Assembly: GCA_022539475.1 (NCBI GenBank)
Contig: VCMS01000025.1
Coordinates: 666,111-730,110, forward strand
Direction: 5' to 3'
DNA from: Gracilaria domingensis
Taxonomy: Eukaryota > Rhodophyta > Florideophyceae > Gracilariales > Gracilariaceae
DNA: 64,000 nt
The notes below the pieces were generated by a model that saw only the letters and a list, made by a program, of their open reading frames with translations, was not told the origin of the DNA and did not search any database. Position numbers and translations under genes: made by a program. Each line of letters opens with the position of its first letter. Within the stretch, counting starts at the first letter, position 1. Shown here one piece after another: positions 30,555-40,680 of this stretch.

Positions 30555-31169
30555 ATGCATCTGCCGTCGCTCTTCGTGCTGCTGGTGTACCTCTCGGGCT
30601 ATCTGTTCATCATATTTGCCGCCGTATGTCTCGCGTGCGGTTTGTACTACTTGGTTGAGCTTGCAGAGGAGTACACCTCCTTGACCAAGAAGCTCATTCG
30701 CTTCACCATTCTCGCGCAGCTTGCAGTTCACGCTTTGTTGTGGCTGTATGAACGATTTCCATTTTGGCAGTGTGTCACAGGATTTGCAGCCCATGTCAGC
30801 TACCTCATTCTGCTGCGTTCGTTTCCATTTTTGGAACCTTCCTCTCCCACGTTCCTAGCATCGTGCGCCATGTTCATTCTTGACAACATACTATGGTTCA
30901 GATTCTTCAAGGATGACGTCGAGCTGTTTTATCACTACAGGGTAGCACCCGTGCCAGCAATGGCATCCTTCTTCCTCTTCGTCGTCTGGCTCGTTCCGTG
31001 CGCCTTCTTCTGCTCCCTGACCATCAACGAATCTGTGCTCCCTGCCACGGGACCGGGGGCCAACATGTACTCGGATCAATCCATGCCGGGTGGAAAGAAG
31101 CGGAGAAAGAACGCCGTGCTCTGGCGTTCGAGCGCGCTGTCACATCGTTCAAACGCACATTTGGCATAG
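30555..31169 (+). CDS. TEX261: TEX261/SVP26 family membrane protein
   Basis: A 204-residue protein of the TEX261/Svp26 family, an adaptor that helps load Golgi mannosyltransferases and other type II proteins into COPII vesicles at the ER. Four hydrophobic helices are visible (FVLLVYLSGYLFIIFAAVCL; FTILAQLAVHALLWLY; the stretch near residue 75-90; ASFFLFVVWLVPCAFFCSL). The family signature GLYYLVELAEEYTSLTKKLI is well preserved, as is ILDNILWFRFF. The tail is basic. Start ATG at 30555. Given that Svp26 escorts type II glycosyltransferases, the two such genes in the GC island could be clients; that is inference. Confidence 0.92.
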   Translation: MHLPSLFVLLVYLSGYLFIIFAAVCLACGLYYLVELAEEYTSLTKKLIRFTILAQLAVHALLWLYERFPFWQCVTGFAAHVSYLILLRSFPFLEPSSPTFLASCAMFILDNILWFRFFKDDVELFYHYRVAPVPAMASFFLFVVWLVPCAFFCSLTINESVLPATGPGANMYSDQSMPGGKKRRKNAVLWRSSALSHRSNAHLA

Positions 31170-31281
31170 AAACTGCAAGGGACTCGCTTTCTTCGTTGCG
31201 CTAACCTAAACTTAATAATAACCAGCTGTGAATATAGCCGCAGGTAGACATGTGTATGTAAACTAATGCACGCCCTAACTA

Positions 31282-32421
31282 TCAACTTTCCAACAACTCG
31301 GATACGATCACCTGCATTTGCTGTGGAAGTCTTTGCAGCTGCTCGATGCATATCCACTCGTCTTGCGTGTGTGCTTGCTCTATACTACCGGCTCCGAACA
31401 AAACCGCGTTCTTGTAGCCGCCCTTATAATACGGCACGTCGGTGTTGTACGCCACCTGCGCGGTGCCAAAGCGCAAGGCAGCCTTGGCTGGCACGTGGAA
31501 CGTCACAGGCTCGTTTCTGGTGATGATCTCATAACTAACGTGCTCGTGTTGCGAAAGTATCTGTTCCAGTTGCGATACCACTTGAGATACGCTTGTCGAT
31601 ACTCGCCACAGCAACCTGGCTGTGGCCTCCGCAGCCAGCACGTTGGGAGCTGTGCCGCCCTGAATGACGCCGACGTTCACGTTGGTCTCACCAGTGTCCG
31701 GCCATGTGCGAACGATAGCACTGACGACTTGTACCAAGTCGTGGACGGCCGATCGCCCCAGGTGCGGGTAACCGCTGTGCGCCGAAACGCCGTCGGCTTT
31801 GAGCAGCACCTTGAGCATGCCCTTCTGCCTCTCTACCAGCTTCGCTTGCGTCGGTTCGGCGTTGACGAGCGTGACATTGGCGGGTACGCCAAACGCATGC
31901 GCCGCGGCCATTCCAGCGTGATCTGTCTCCTCACGAGGAACAAGCAACACGGCGACACGCGCATCACGCAGAGCGGCGGCGGCAAGCATAAGAGAGGCGG
32001 CCTGTCCCTTGGCATCCACCGCGCCTCTTCCATACAGGCGGCCGTCCGCTACGCGAGAGCGCGCGGCACCAGGCACGACGTCAAGATGGGTGGACAGCAG
32101 CACGCGCACGGACGCGGGCGAGTGCAGCGTGGCTAGAAGCGCAAACGATGGGGGTACAGGATGTTTGAAGACCTTCCATCCTCGCGCGACAAACCAGGCG
32201 TCGACGTGGTGCAACGCGCGCTGCTCACAGCCGCTGGGACTTGGAATGTTCACCAACTGGCGCGTGAGGGTGAGCACGTCGGAAGCGGGGGTGAAACGGC
32301 GCGACGGCAGCGACAGCAGCAGCACGGGAAGAAGAGCAACCACGAAAAAGACGGCGCGCCGCCTATTGGATGACGCGCTTTGAGCGGGCGGCAGCGGCTG
32401 CTGCGCCGCGGCAGACACCAT
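31282..32421 (-). CDS. M20 family metallopeptidase with membrane anchor
   Basis: A 379-residue zinc peptidase of the M20 (ArgE/DapE/acylase/CPG2) family. Motifs: LSTHLDVVPG with the first metal histidine and the family aspartate (about residue 111-120), GRGAVDAKGQ with the bridging aspartate (about 128), and PREETDHAGM with the catalytic Glu-Glu (about 162). The lid domain is inserted after about residue 180. Residues 23-38 (VFFVVALLPVLLLSLP) form a signal anchor, so it probably acts in the secretory pathway or vacuole. Substrate cannot be read from sequence. The ATG at 32421 is used; the frame extends upstream only to a TTG codon. Convergent with TEX261, 112 bases apart. Confidence 0.88.
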   Translation of the reverse strand: MVSAAAQQPLPPAQSASSNRRRAVFFVVALLPVLLLSLPSRRFTPASDVLTLTRQLVNIPSPSGCEQRALHHVDAWFVARGWKVFKHPVPPSFALLATLHSPASVRVLLSTHLDVVPGAARSRVADGRLYGRGAVDAKGQAASLMLAAAALRDARVAVLLVPREETDHAGMAAAHAFGVPANVTLVNAEPTQAKLVERQKGMLKVLLKADGVSAHSGYPHLGRSAVHDLVQVVSAIVRTWPDTGETNVNVGVIQGGTAPNVLAAEATARLLWRVSTSVSQVVSQLEQILSQHEHVSYEIITRNEPVTFHVPAKAALRFGTAQVAYNTDVPYYKGGYKNAVLFGAGSIEQAHTQDEWICIEQLQRLPQQMQVIVSELLES

Positions 32422-33141
32422 GTTCCTGCCGCCGGAGGAGACGTCTCTCACGAGAGAGTCTCGAAGCGAGCGCAAGCAGCAGGGCGACGACCTTGACGCG
32501 CGTTTGTTGTCAACGAGCGGCGCGACGGTAGCCTTCTACAGCGAGCAGCACCGACGACAGCTCGACGCGCGCCGTGTATATCGGCCAGCCAACAAACTCC
32601 AGCCAAGCGCCCCACGCTCTCGCGTGCCAGCACGCGCGCGCGCGCCGCAGCGACAGCGACAGTCACAGCGACAGCGGCAGTCACAGCGACAGCGCCCGCG
32701 ACGTCGGCGGCAGCGGCGGGCGCAGCTTCCACCGCGGCAGCACGAGCGCGCGCGCTCGCGCACATGGACCTCGCGGGCGCGCTCGCGCGGTGTCGGCGCG
32801 CGGCGCGGCGCGGCGCGATAAAACGGCGCGTTTCATAAAAGGCGCGTGCGCGCGCGCGCGGCTGTGCGGCGCACGGCGCGGCCAATTCGGTTGCTGCGCG
32901 GCGCGCGGCGCGCGGCGGTTGGCTGCGTGCCGCGCGGAACGGGCGACGCAAACCGCCGCCCGGCGGCACACGCGCCATCGGCGGGCGCCTTCGTGTGGCG
33001 CCTTGCGCAATGCGGCGTTGCTCGCGGCGCGCCCGCCGCCTTCTTCCACCGCCCGCCGCCGCTTGAAAAGGCGCGCCCCCGCGCTGCTCCGGGCGCGGCG
33101 CGCAGTCGCCCCAAGCCCGTCGCGCAGCGCGCCCGACCAGC
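32422..33141. promoter_or_regulatory. Divergent promoter of M20 peptidase and asparaginase genes
   Basis: About 720 bases, GC-rich, with a CAGCGACAG tandem repeat around 32645-32700 and AT-rich TATA-like spots at 32816 (GATAAAACG) and 32835 (CATAAAAGG) that face the asparaginase gene. Open frames here are compositional. Confidence 0.45.
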
Positions 33142-34092
33142 ATGACCAACCTTCCTGCGCACCCGCGGTCGCACCACGGCCGCGCGCCGGTGATCATTGT
33201 GCACGGCGGCGCGTGGGCTATTCCGGACGCTACGGCGGAGGCGACAGAGGCTTCTGTGCGGCGCGCGGCGGCGGTGGCGCATGCGTTGCTGACGCAGTCG
33301 CGGAGCGCGCTGGACGCGGTGGAGGCGGCCGTGCGCCACCTCGAGCGCGATCCGCTGTTCGATGCGGGCATCGGCTCGTGTCTCACCGAGTCCGGCACCG
33401 TGGAGATGGACGCCGCCGTCATGTACGACGCCGCGAGCGGGCTGCGCTCCGGCGCGGTGGCGTGTGTGTCGAACACCGTGCACCCCGTGAGTGTGGCGCG
33501 CGCGGTCATGGAGCAGACGCACCACTGCCTGCTTGTTGGACGCGGCGCCGACGCCTTCTCGAATCAGCTGGGGCTTGGCGGCGCCTCGTGCGAGCAGCTG
33601 GTGTCCGCTGAGGCCATGAAGGAGTGGAAGAATTTACGTCGCTTCGGCAACGCCGTGCAGACCCTGTTCAACGGTCACGACACGGTTGGCGCCGTCGCCA
33701 TGGACGTGCACGGCAATCTGGCCAGCGCCACCAGCACGGGCGGCATCACCGGCAAGAAGCTGGGGCGCGTGGGCGACTCGCCGCTGTTTGGCAGCGGCCT
33801 GTTCTGCGACCGAAGTGTGGGTGCGTGCAGCACCACCGGCCACGGCGAGAGCATCATGCAGGTGTGCCTGGCGAGAAACGCGCTGGCGTTGGTGGAGTGG
33901 CGGGGTCTCAGCGCGGAGCAAGCTTGCAAGAGCGCGCTGCAGAAGATGGAGCAGAAGACTGGCGGCTGCGGCGGCATCATCATGGTGGATGCCAGGGGCA
34001 ATGTGTCGCACGCCTGTACCACCAAACGCATGGCGTGGGCCTCCATCGACAAGAGCGGCGCTCTGCAGAGCGGCATCGATGCTTCTACTTGA
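33142..34092 (+). CDS. ASRGL1: Isoaspartyl peptidase / L-asparaginase (Ntn hydrolase)
   Basis: A 316-residue plant-type asparaginase of the Ntn-hydrolase superfamily, which cleaves isoaspartyl dipeptides and/or asparagine after autoproteolysis into two subunits. VIIVHGGAWAIP opens the alpha chain; ESGTVEMDAAVM is conserved. The nucleophile is T181 in HDTVGAVAMD, which becomes the N-terminus of the beta chain; GNLASATSTGGITGK and VGDSPLFGSGLF form the substrate site, and STTGHGE is the oxyanion/product-binding block. All catalytic residues I can name are present. No signal peptide, so cytosolic. Start ATG at 33142. Gene symbol given by family resemblance. Confidence 0.93.
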   Translation: MTNLPAHPRSHHGRAPVIIVHGGAWAIPDATAEATEASVRRAAAVAHALLTQSRSALDAVEAAVRHLERDPLFDAGIGSCLTESGTVEMDAAVMYDAASGLRSGAVACVSNTVHPVSVARAVMEQTHHCLLVGRGADAFSNQLGLGGASCEQLVSAEAMKEWKNLRRFGNAVQTLFNGHDTVGAVAMDVHGNLASATSTGGITGKKLGRVGDSPLFGSGLFCDRSVGACSTTGHGESIMQVCLARNALALVEWRGLSAEQACKSALQKMEQKTGGCGGIIMVDARGNVSHACTTKRMAWASIDKSGALQSGIDAST

Positions 34093-34544
34093 GGTGCTAC
34101 TTGTGCTTGCCGGCTCGCGCTGTATCTTACAGTACCAGGGGTACTGGGGGGTGAATGCGTGCTGCGCTGATGACATGTTAAGTTACGTCCATGAATTAAC
34201 CGACCACGGCTCATCGGCCAAAGGTTACTTGTACGCTTATTTCTGTATAACCACGTTTATAAAGTGACGCCTTTCAATTGAAGTCAACGAGGCTTTGTGA
34301 TGTGCACCACTCTCGAATTAGGGGCGTGCTTATCAGCGGAAAGCATGTTCGTTAGGTACCGGAAATAATGGCAGCCCCTGTACTCTAAACGTACTTGCGC
34401 CATGCATATACGCCGTTCAACAATCTTCCACAATCTTGTTCCTGTGCACTGCGAAGAAGAAGAAGGTTGCCGAGCGAGCAGGCAGTAGCGATTTGTCACC
34501 GAGTGTGCAACAAACAGCGTTCGAATTGACTGTTGGTTTGCAAA
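34093..34544. other. Intergenic between same-strand genes
   Basis: About 450 bases of AT-richer DNA between the asparaginase stop and the transporter start. It contains the asparaginase 3' end and the transporter promoter. No repeats or RNA genes seen. Confidence 0.4.
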
Positions 34545-35732
34545 ATGTGTTATGACAAGATGAAAGACAGGGTGAAGCAACGAGCAAAGAGTTGCAACAT
34601 TGAAGCCCCTCATACGCAGCGCAAACGAAACGCGTGCGAAGAACAGGAGAAGAGCTCGCCAGCAAAACGAAAGAGCCGATCGTTGTGGGAGCAACTGTAT
34701 GTGTGCTGGGTTTTGATATTCTTCGCCGGCTCTTCGTTAGGAGCAATCTTTATCAACAAGACATGTTTAACAGGTTACCACTTCCGATACCCTCTAACTC
34801 TAGTTCTTTGCCAGATGGTATTCGCCATCATCATTCTGTCCGTACTGCACGTGGTCGGTTTTCGCAAGCTGCGACAAGCACGAAATGATGAGTTTGGCAT
34901 CCTGGTTTTGCCGACGGCGCTGTTCACTTGCAACGTCGTGGTGGGGCTGTCCGCACTGAGCCTGGTAAACATTCCCATGTTCTCGGCGTTCCGCCGGCTC
35001 ACGTTGCTGTTCGTCATGGTGGCCGAGTACGTGATGCTGAAGAAGACGCACAGTCGCGGCATCATCAACTGCGTGGTGATCATGACCATCGGCGCGTTCG
35101 TCTCGGCCGTGGACGACGTGAGCTTCTCCAGCGTGGGCTATTGTCTGGTGTTGCTGAACAACGTGCTGACGGCCGGCTACCTCGCATGCATAAAGCGCGC
35201 CATGCGGGACACCGCGTTCGACGCGCTGGCGCTGCTGTACTACATCGCGGTGCTCGGCCTGCCCTTCGTGGCGACGCTGGTGCTGACGACGGGCGAACTG
35301 GCGCACGTGATGGCGGCGTTCCGCACGCAGCCCGAGCTGTCAAGCTGGGGGTTCGGCGTGAGCATCGTTCTGACCGCGAGCGGCGCGTTTCTGGTCAACT
35401 TGTCGACGAGCGTGTGCACGCATGTGACGAGCCCGCTGACGACGTCGGTGGCCGGGCAGGTGAAGAACGTGGTGCAGACGATTCTGGGCTTCTTCAGCTG
35501 GGGCTTCGTGCCGACCACGATGAACACGGTGGGGCTGCTCGTCGCGCTCGGCGCGCAGATCTGCTTCGGGTACCTCAAGTTCGTCGAGAACAGGGACGCG
35601 GACCGCGCAGACGCGGCGTGCGGCGGCGGCGGCGGCGACGACGACGACGAGAAGCGCGCGCTGCTGCGCGGGGACGACAGCGGCGGCAGCGACGGCAGCG
35701 ACCGGAGCGACGACGTGGGCGCGGCAAAGTAA
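34545..35732 (+). CDS. Nucleotide-sugar transporter (SLC35/DMT family)
   Basis: A 395-residue Golgi-type antiporter of the drug/metabolite superfamily, closest in pattern to SLC35D / GDP-mannose transporter-like proteins. About ten hydrophobic helices start at residue 49 (YVCWVLIFFAGSSLGAIFIN). FNVVVGL-like CNVVVGLSALSLVNIPMFSAFRRLT is the conserved substrate-pathway block, and SPLTTSVAGQVKNVVQTILG matches the family's C-terminal motif. The N-terminus is basic and cytosolic; the C-terminus is acidic with a Gly/Asp/Ser-rich tail coded by GC repeats. It would supply sugar nucleotides to Golgi glycosyltransferases such as the two in the GC island. Substrate cannot be decided. The ATG at 34545 is used; the frame opens further upstream only at a TTG. 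Confidence 0.85.
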   Translation: MCYDKMKDRVKQRAKSCNIEAPHTQRKRNACEEQEKSSPAKRKSRSLWEQLYVCWVLIFFAGSSLGAIFINKTCLTGYHFRYPLTLVLCQMVFAIIILSVLHVVGFRKLRQARNDEFGILVLPTALFTCNVVVGLSALSLVNIPMFSAFRRLTLLFVMVAEYVMLKKTHSRGIINCVVIMTIGAFVSAVDDVSFSSVGYCLVLLNNVLTAGYLACIKRAMRDTAFDALALLYYIAVLGLPFVATLVLTTGELAHVMAAFRTQPELSSWGFGVSIVLTASGAFLVNLSTSVCTHVTSPLTTSVAGQVKNVVQTILGFFSWGFVPTTMNTVGLLVALGAQICFGYLKFVENRDADRADAACGGGGGDDDDEKRALLRGDDSGGSDGSDRSDDVGAAK

Positions 35733-35823
35733 AACGCAAACGTTGTGATTCACAACTTGTGAACGTTTTGGTGAAAAGTGAACTTTTGAGTTTTGGCTTT
35801 GTCCGGCGGTGAGGCGATGGCGC

Positions 35824-35871
35824 CACGTGGCAGCCCCCGGGCGGGAGTGTTGACGGCGCCACGTGACGTCA
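35824..35871. promoter_or_regulatory. G-boxes and CRE-like bZIP sites
   Basis: CACGTG occurs at 35824-35829 and again at 35860-35865, where it is fused to TGACGTCA (35864-35871). G-box and CRE/C-box elements are classical bZIP targets. They lie about 350-400 bases upstream of the PKD/IPT gene and about 100 bases after the transporter stop. Confidence 0.55.
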
Positions 35872-35980
35872 CGACGACTCGTTCCGTCACGAGAGGCGCA
35901 ATTCCCGCGCCCCGGCAAGCGGCCAGCATCAGCAACGGCGCGCGTCCTGTGTGGCGCCGCTGTAGTTGGACGCGCTTGTC

Positions 35981-36010
35981 CGCTGTTGTGCGCTGTTGTG
36001 CGCTGTTGTG
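35981..36010. repeat. Three 10-bp direct repeats in promoter
   Basis: CGCTGTTGTG is repeated three times in perfect tandem, about 210 bases upstream of the PKD/IPT gene start. Confidence 0.85.
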
Positions 36011-36216
36011 CGCCGCGCTGGTGGCGCTACATCCACGGCCGCCGTCTTCGTCAACTGTATCTCATACCCCCATCCCCCTCCCCGCCTCCTTCCGCCCTCG
36101 TGCCCTTCGCGCCCGCCCTCAGCGTCGGCGACCTGTCGACGGGTATATCCCGCTCCGCACTGCCCACCCCCGCCCCCGCCCCCCGACCCCGCCCTCAGCT
36201 CGTCTCTGCGTCCGTC

Positions 36217-38874
36217 ATGAAGCGCTCGGCGAAGATTTGTTGGATTGGCTTTGTCATTTCCACGATTGTCATTGCCGCCGTTGCGGGACTTGTCTTGTAC
36301 TTCACCGCGTTCAAGGATGAGTTGGCTGGTCCGCTCGCCGAACTGAAGCCGGACGTCACCTCTGATACTGGTGGCACTTCACTTGTCGACCATCTTGCGC
36401 ACGCCGTGCCCGGTTTCGAGTACCGCGAGGTTGACTTCAACGGCGACGGCGTCGAGTCCGTGCACCTTGACGGCTCGCGCTCGCACACCCACTACTTCGA
36501 CGCTGGACCCCCTATTATTGAGGGCAAGCTGGTGGAGATGATTTGGTTCAACAAGAACACCGGCGATCGACTGGGAACCGGTCCCAGACCCATTGCTGAG
36601 TTCCCTGTTGGCAAGACCACCGTCGGTCTCACTGTCACCGATAATCATGATGATTCTCACACCGATTATGCCACCGTGATTATTGAGAAGCCCATTGATC
36701 CGGGCGCTTATTGTTACTATTACGAAAAGTCTTCGTCGTCCGCAATCTCCGTGTCAGATAAGCTTGCCGATGGTGTACGTCCCGTCTTCGCCACCAAGGT
36801 GTCCGACATCGACTTTGCTTCCGTCGCTGACTTTCACGCCTCGCAAAGGTCTACCCAGTTTCAAATGCGTTGCAATTTCCTCGTAAAGGGAGGAAAGACC
36901 ACTAAATTTTCCGTCACTCACATTGGACCGGTGCGTCTCCTCGTCGGCGACGAGCTTGTTCTAGAATCTGACACAACCGAAGAAACCTCCACTTCGTCCT
37001 CGTACCAAATCCCATCCGGCACGCATACCGTTCAACTTCTCTACTCACGTTCATCAACTTCTGACGCTAAACTACAACTTACTGCTGAGGGACAGAAGCT
37101 CCAATGCGATTTGTCCGACATTCTTCCCGTCTTAACTAAGGTTGATCCTCGCTCATCACAGCTTTCTGCTGGAGGTACTGCAACTATATACGGCGTGGGT
37201 CTGTTCAATGGCGTCGAAATGCGCTTTGGCGACAAAGAAATTGAAATCCTCGTCGACCAATCCACCGATACTGAGGTTGTTGTCACCGTGCCAGAGTCCT
37301 CGGAATCGGGCGTTGTATATATTACTGCCGCAAATAGGGTCGGTGTCTCCAACCGCTTGGCATTCCAATATTCCAGCGCCGCCTTGCCCCCTATTCGATT
37401 TAGCGAATCTCGCGTGCGTGAAGGCGAGAAGCCTATGGTGATCAGCTTGATTACTGGAATCAAGTACGGTCCGGACCACAGGTACTACCTCAGCGCCATC
37501 AACAGTGTTGTTCACTCATTTTCCGCGGGTTACGATATGAAGGCCAAAGATCCTTGCACCTCACCCTCTCTCGGAAAGCATCGTGCAATACTTGGCTTGG
37601 CATTCAATCCAGCAGATACCGACTTCAAGTTGTATGTGTCTGCTTCTGTTTTGGAATGGAAGTCGAATAACAGGTTGGACGGCCCCCGTGGTTGGGCTAA
37701 CGGCCAGATTCTACTTCTCCAGAAAAACGTTGACGGCAAATGTTTGAATAAGGTAGGTGACCCAGTGATTACCGGTCTCCCTGTTTCTAACCATGACCAC
37801 GGCGTCAATGGTTTGGTTTTTGACGACGACGGAAAGCTGCATATACAAATTGGTGGGTTTACTAATGCTGGGTTGAACGACGCAAGCTCTAGACTGGGCG
37901 GGTTTGACGAGAACCCGCTTAGTGGCGCTAGTCTAATAGCAGACGTACGCAAGCCTGGTTTCAACGGCGATGTCAAGTATGATAACGATGACCCAGCGAA
38001 AGCGAATCAAATCGGCGGAGAAGTCAGTGTTTTCTCTCCTGGATGGCGTAACTCATTCGGGATCAATTCTCATTCGAACGGATATCTGTATGCTACCGAT
38101 AATGGTGCTTCGGCCGGGTTTGGAGACATGTCTGTCTCTTGCACCGCTTCTACTAAATACGTGGGAAAGAATCTTGACGACAAGCTCGGAAAAGTGGAGA
38201 AGGGTAAGTATGGTGGTCATCCAAACCGTAACAGGGGTAGGAAGGACCCTCGGGAATGCAAGTTTATGGACTCAAAAGAGCCGTCAAATGGGTTCTATCA
38301 GAAGCCAATTGCTACCTTTGAGTCGTCCACTGATGGTGTGATGGAGTACACAGCAAATAGTTTCAGGGGACAGCTCAAAGGAGATATTCTGTGCTCAAAG
38401 TACACAACAGAGAGCTCGCCCGGAAAAGTGTTCCGTGTGCAATTGGATGCAAGCGGCAATCTCAAGAAGGGCCCCGATGAGCTGTGGCTGTCCAGTGGAC
38501 TTTCCATGGAGATGTCCCCATACGGTCAAGTGCTAATGCCACGAGTTTACAAAAAGGAAATTGTTGTACTGTCACCCATCTCAGAGAAGGGTATTCTTCC
38601 GGTTTTCACGGGCGTTTTACCATTCCGAGGCCCGTCCAAAGGAGGGAACGAGGTTATTGTGACCGGTGAAAATTTGGCCGCCGGTGCTGTCGCAGTTTTC
38701 GGGGATAAGAAGTGCACAAGTGTATCGGCAGTGTCATCAGACAAGAGAAGCTTCATGTGCAAGGTACCGCCTGGAAGTCGAGGACAACGAGTCTCAGTGT
38801 CACTGCAATTTTCCGATGGCACCCTTAACGTGGGGGCTGGTAGTGGGGTAGACTATGTATACATGAACGTATGA
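36217..38874 (+). CDS. Membrane-anchored PKD/IPT/glucose-sorbosone dehydrogenase-like protein
   Basis: An 885-residue type II or signal-anchored protein; residues 7-31 are the anchor (CWIGFVISTIVIAAVAGLVL). In order: a PKD-like domain (VHLDGSRSHTHYFDAG ... TVGLTVTDNHDDSHTDYATV, about 70-155), a PA14-like beta domain (about 190-300), an IPT/TIG domain (LTKVDPRSSQLSAGGTATIY, about 305-385), a six-bladed propeller of the glucose/sorbosone dehydrogenase type (about 395-790, with GLAFNPADTDFKLYVSAS and VFSPGWRNSFGINSHSNGYL), and a final IPT/TIG domain (about 790-880). It is probably cell-surface or secreted and could bind or oxidise polysaccharide; this is inference. The ATG at 36217 follows a pyrimidine-rich leader; the long upstream frame is non-coding composition. 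Confidence 0.85.
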   Translation: MKRSAKICWIGFVISTIVIAAVAGLVLYFTAFKDELAGPLAELKPDVTSDTGGTSLVDHLAHAVPGFEYREVDFNGDGVESVHLDGSRSHTHYFDAGPPIIEGKLVEMIWFNKNTGDRLGTGPRPIAEFPVGKTTVGLTVTDNHDDSHTDYATVIIEKPIDPGAYCYYYEKSSSSAISVSDKLADGVRPVFATKVSDIDFASVADFHASQRSTQFQMRCNFLVKGGKTTKFSVTHIGPVRLLVGDELVLESDTTEETSTSSSYQIPSGTHTVQLLYSRSSTSDAKLQLTAEGQKLQCDLSDILPVLTKVDPRSSQLSAGGTATIYGVGLFNGVEMRFGDKEIEILVDQSTDTEVVVTVPESSESGVVYITAANRVGVSNRLAFQYSSAALPPIRFSESRVREGEKPMVISLITGIKYGPDHRYYLSAINSVVHSFSAGYDMKAKDPCTSPSLGKHRAILGLAFNPADTDFKLYVSASVLEWKSNNRLDGPRGWANGQILLLQKNVDGKCLNKVGDPVITGLPVSNHDHGVNGLVFDDDGKLHIQIGGFTNAGLNDASSRLGGFDENPLSGASLIADVRKPGFNGDVKYDNDDPAKANQIGGEVSVFSPGWRNSFGINSHSNGYLYATDNGASAGFGDMSVSCTASTKYVGKNLDDKLGKVEKGKYGGHPNRNRGRKDPRECKFMDSKEPSNGFYQKPIATFESSTDGVMEYTANSFRGQLKGDILCSKYTTESSPGKVFRVQLDASGNLKKGPDELWLSSGLSMEMSPYGQVLMPRVYKKEIVVLSPISEKGILPVFTGVLPFRGPSKGGNEVIVTGENLAAGAVAVFGDKKCTSVSAVSSDKRSFMCKVPPGSRGQRVSVSLQFSDGTLNVGAGSGVDYVYMNV

Positions 38875-40279
38875 TTAGCGAGACACTTACTACAAGATAA
38901 CACTATAGGCGGCGTACTGCACAGGCTATCTGAAGCCGTGACGGGGATATTTACTTCGATGAGAAACACGAGCGCATCATCCGCTGCGTTTTATCTCCCG
39001 AGGCCTATGAATCCCTCTTCTTTTTGTATGCGTACAATACAGTTCGTTTCAAGCAGTCGTTGCCCATTGTAATGTACTGAGGTCGCGAGACCGTTATCTC
39101 TTGATTGCTGGATTAGGCTTCGTCGAAAGAGAGGCTAAATGACCTGAACGCCGACAACGAATCAAGGTGAACCCCGACCCGCGCTTTCTATCACACGGAA
39201 CCGGAGACCCTTCCTTCAAAAACACTTGACAACGAAGAGTCCAAACTTATGCTTGTCTAGTGCCAGCTCCTCAATCGATAGCTCCGCGCTACAGGCTAAA
39301 CATGTTCAGTGTTGAATTTGGGGACATTGTCCCATCCTTTTCCTTTCTATGACACATATCAATCAGAAATGCACAAAGATCTCAGATGATACACCTTACC
39401 TTCTCTCCGTTATACATGTATTTCATGCTTTTCTCTCACGATGAAAGGCTGAAAGGAGAATTTTTTTCTGTACACATAACCAGACAAGTAGTTTAGTGAC
39501 ATTGAGCTGTACATCTTCAAGACCCCAATCAGACAAATTCGAACTCCAGCTCACAGTTTTTGGCCTGTCTTAGAAGAGAGAAATACACCTAGACGAGTAG
39601 CTCTCCTGTTCCTTCGGAATAAGCAGCATCAGACCAAAGTAAAGAAGAAAAAGAAGAACGCCAGCTCAACGACTCCCCTCCCCCTCCCCCTCCTTCTCCT
39701 TCTCCTGCTCTGCTTCCCTGCTCTTTCTTCTTTTCCTGTTCCTGCCCCCCCTCCTCCTTCTACTCCTGCTCCTCCCCCCCCCCCCCCCCCCCCCCCCTTC
39801 CCCCAACTTACTGGCGCAATGCTTTTTGTAATCATGTAGATATCATCAATACGCAACTGAAACTGGAACCTTAAATCTTGTTCGGAGGATTTGAATGGAT
39901 GCTATTAAGTTAAATGAATGGGGGGGTGAATCGAAGATTCCACGCAACCCAATCCATTTAGAAAGAGATCAGCAACCCACTGTTGTCGAGTGAAAAGTTT
40001 GAACCACGCCCTTAAATAGAAGTAGTGTCTACCGAAATAGTCAAGTTACATCAGTGGTATTTTGATCTACCCAATTCACGCACACCTGCAAAAGTGATCT
40101 TCTTCTTAGCTACTATAATAACTGCCACGCTAAAGTCCTACGGTGCAGTTGTTTGAGTGCTAGAAATTTCAGGAACAATGTATTGCAGACAACACTAACG
40201 ATATGTGAAGAGAATAAAAAGTACAGTCAACAGCAAAAGACTCAGAGGACAACTTCCCCCTCTGAGCTTTAAGGAGCAT
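38875..40279. other. Intergenic, low-complexity tracts
   Basis: About 1.4 kb with no convincing gene. A long pyrimidine/C tract runs 39655-39800, with a C run at about 39775-39797. No RNA genes seen. Confidence 0.45.
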
Positions 40280-40680
40280 ATAGGCTTCAGTTGCCCTCCA
40301 CCTATATGACCTCTTCTAGGCCTTAGCCTAGGTCCATGTTTCCATTTACTTCAGTTTTAGCTACTCAAGGTTTCCTCAGTTTCCCTCCACCTTTTTTGCT
40401 CTTCCAGTCCTTGGCCTAGGTCCATGTCTTTTAATTACTTCAGTTTTAGCTACTCGAGGTTTCCTCAGTTTCCCTCCACCTCTTTTGCTCTTCCAGGCCT
40501 TGGCCTAGGTCCATGTCTTTTAATTACTTCAGTTTTAGCTACTCGAGGTTTCCTCAGTTTCCCTCCACCTCTTTCGCTCTTCTAGGTTGACCCGGCTACT
40601 CAAGGCTTCCTCAGTTGCCCTCCACCTCTTTCACTCTTCCAGACCAAGTCCTAGGTCCAATTCCATTAATTCCATACGAC
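40280..40680. repeat. 89-bp tandem minisatellite
   Basis: The word CCCTCCACC recurs at 40294, 40383, 40472 and 40561, an exact 89-base period, with a fifth, shortened unit at 40618. Units share GGCCTAGGTCC and TTTCCTCAG. Units 2 to 4 are most alike and the outer ones are diverged, as expected of an array that grew from its middle. Confidence 0.92.

Noticed and set aside
39770-39800. C-rich run considered as telomere-like DNA
   Set aside because: It is a homopolymer C run without a repeating telomeric unit.
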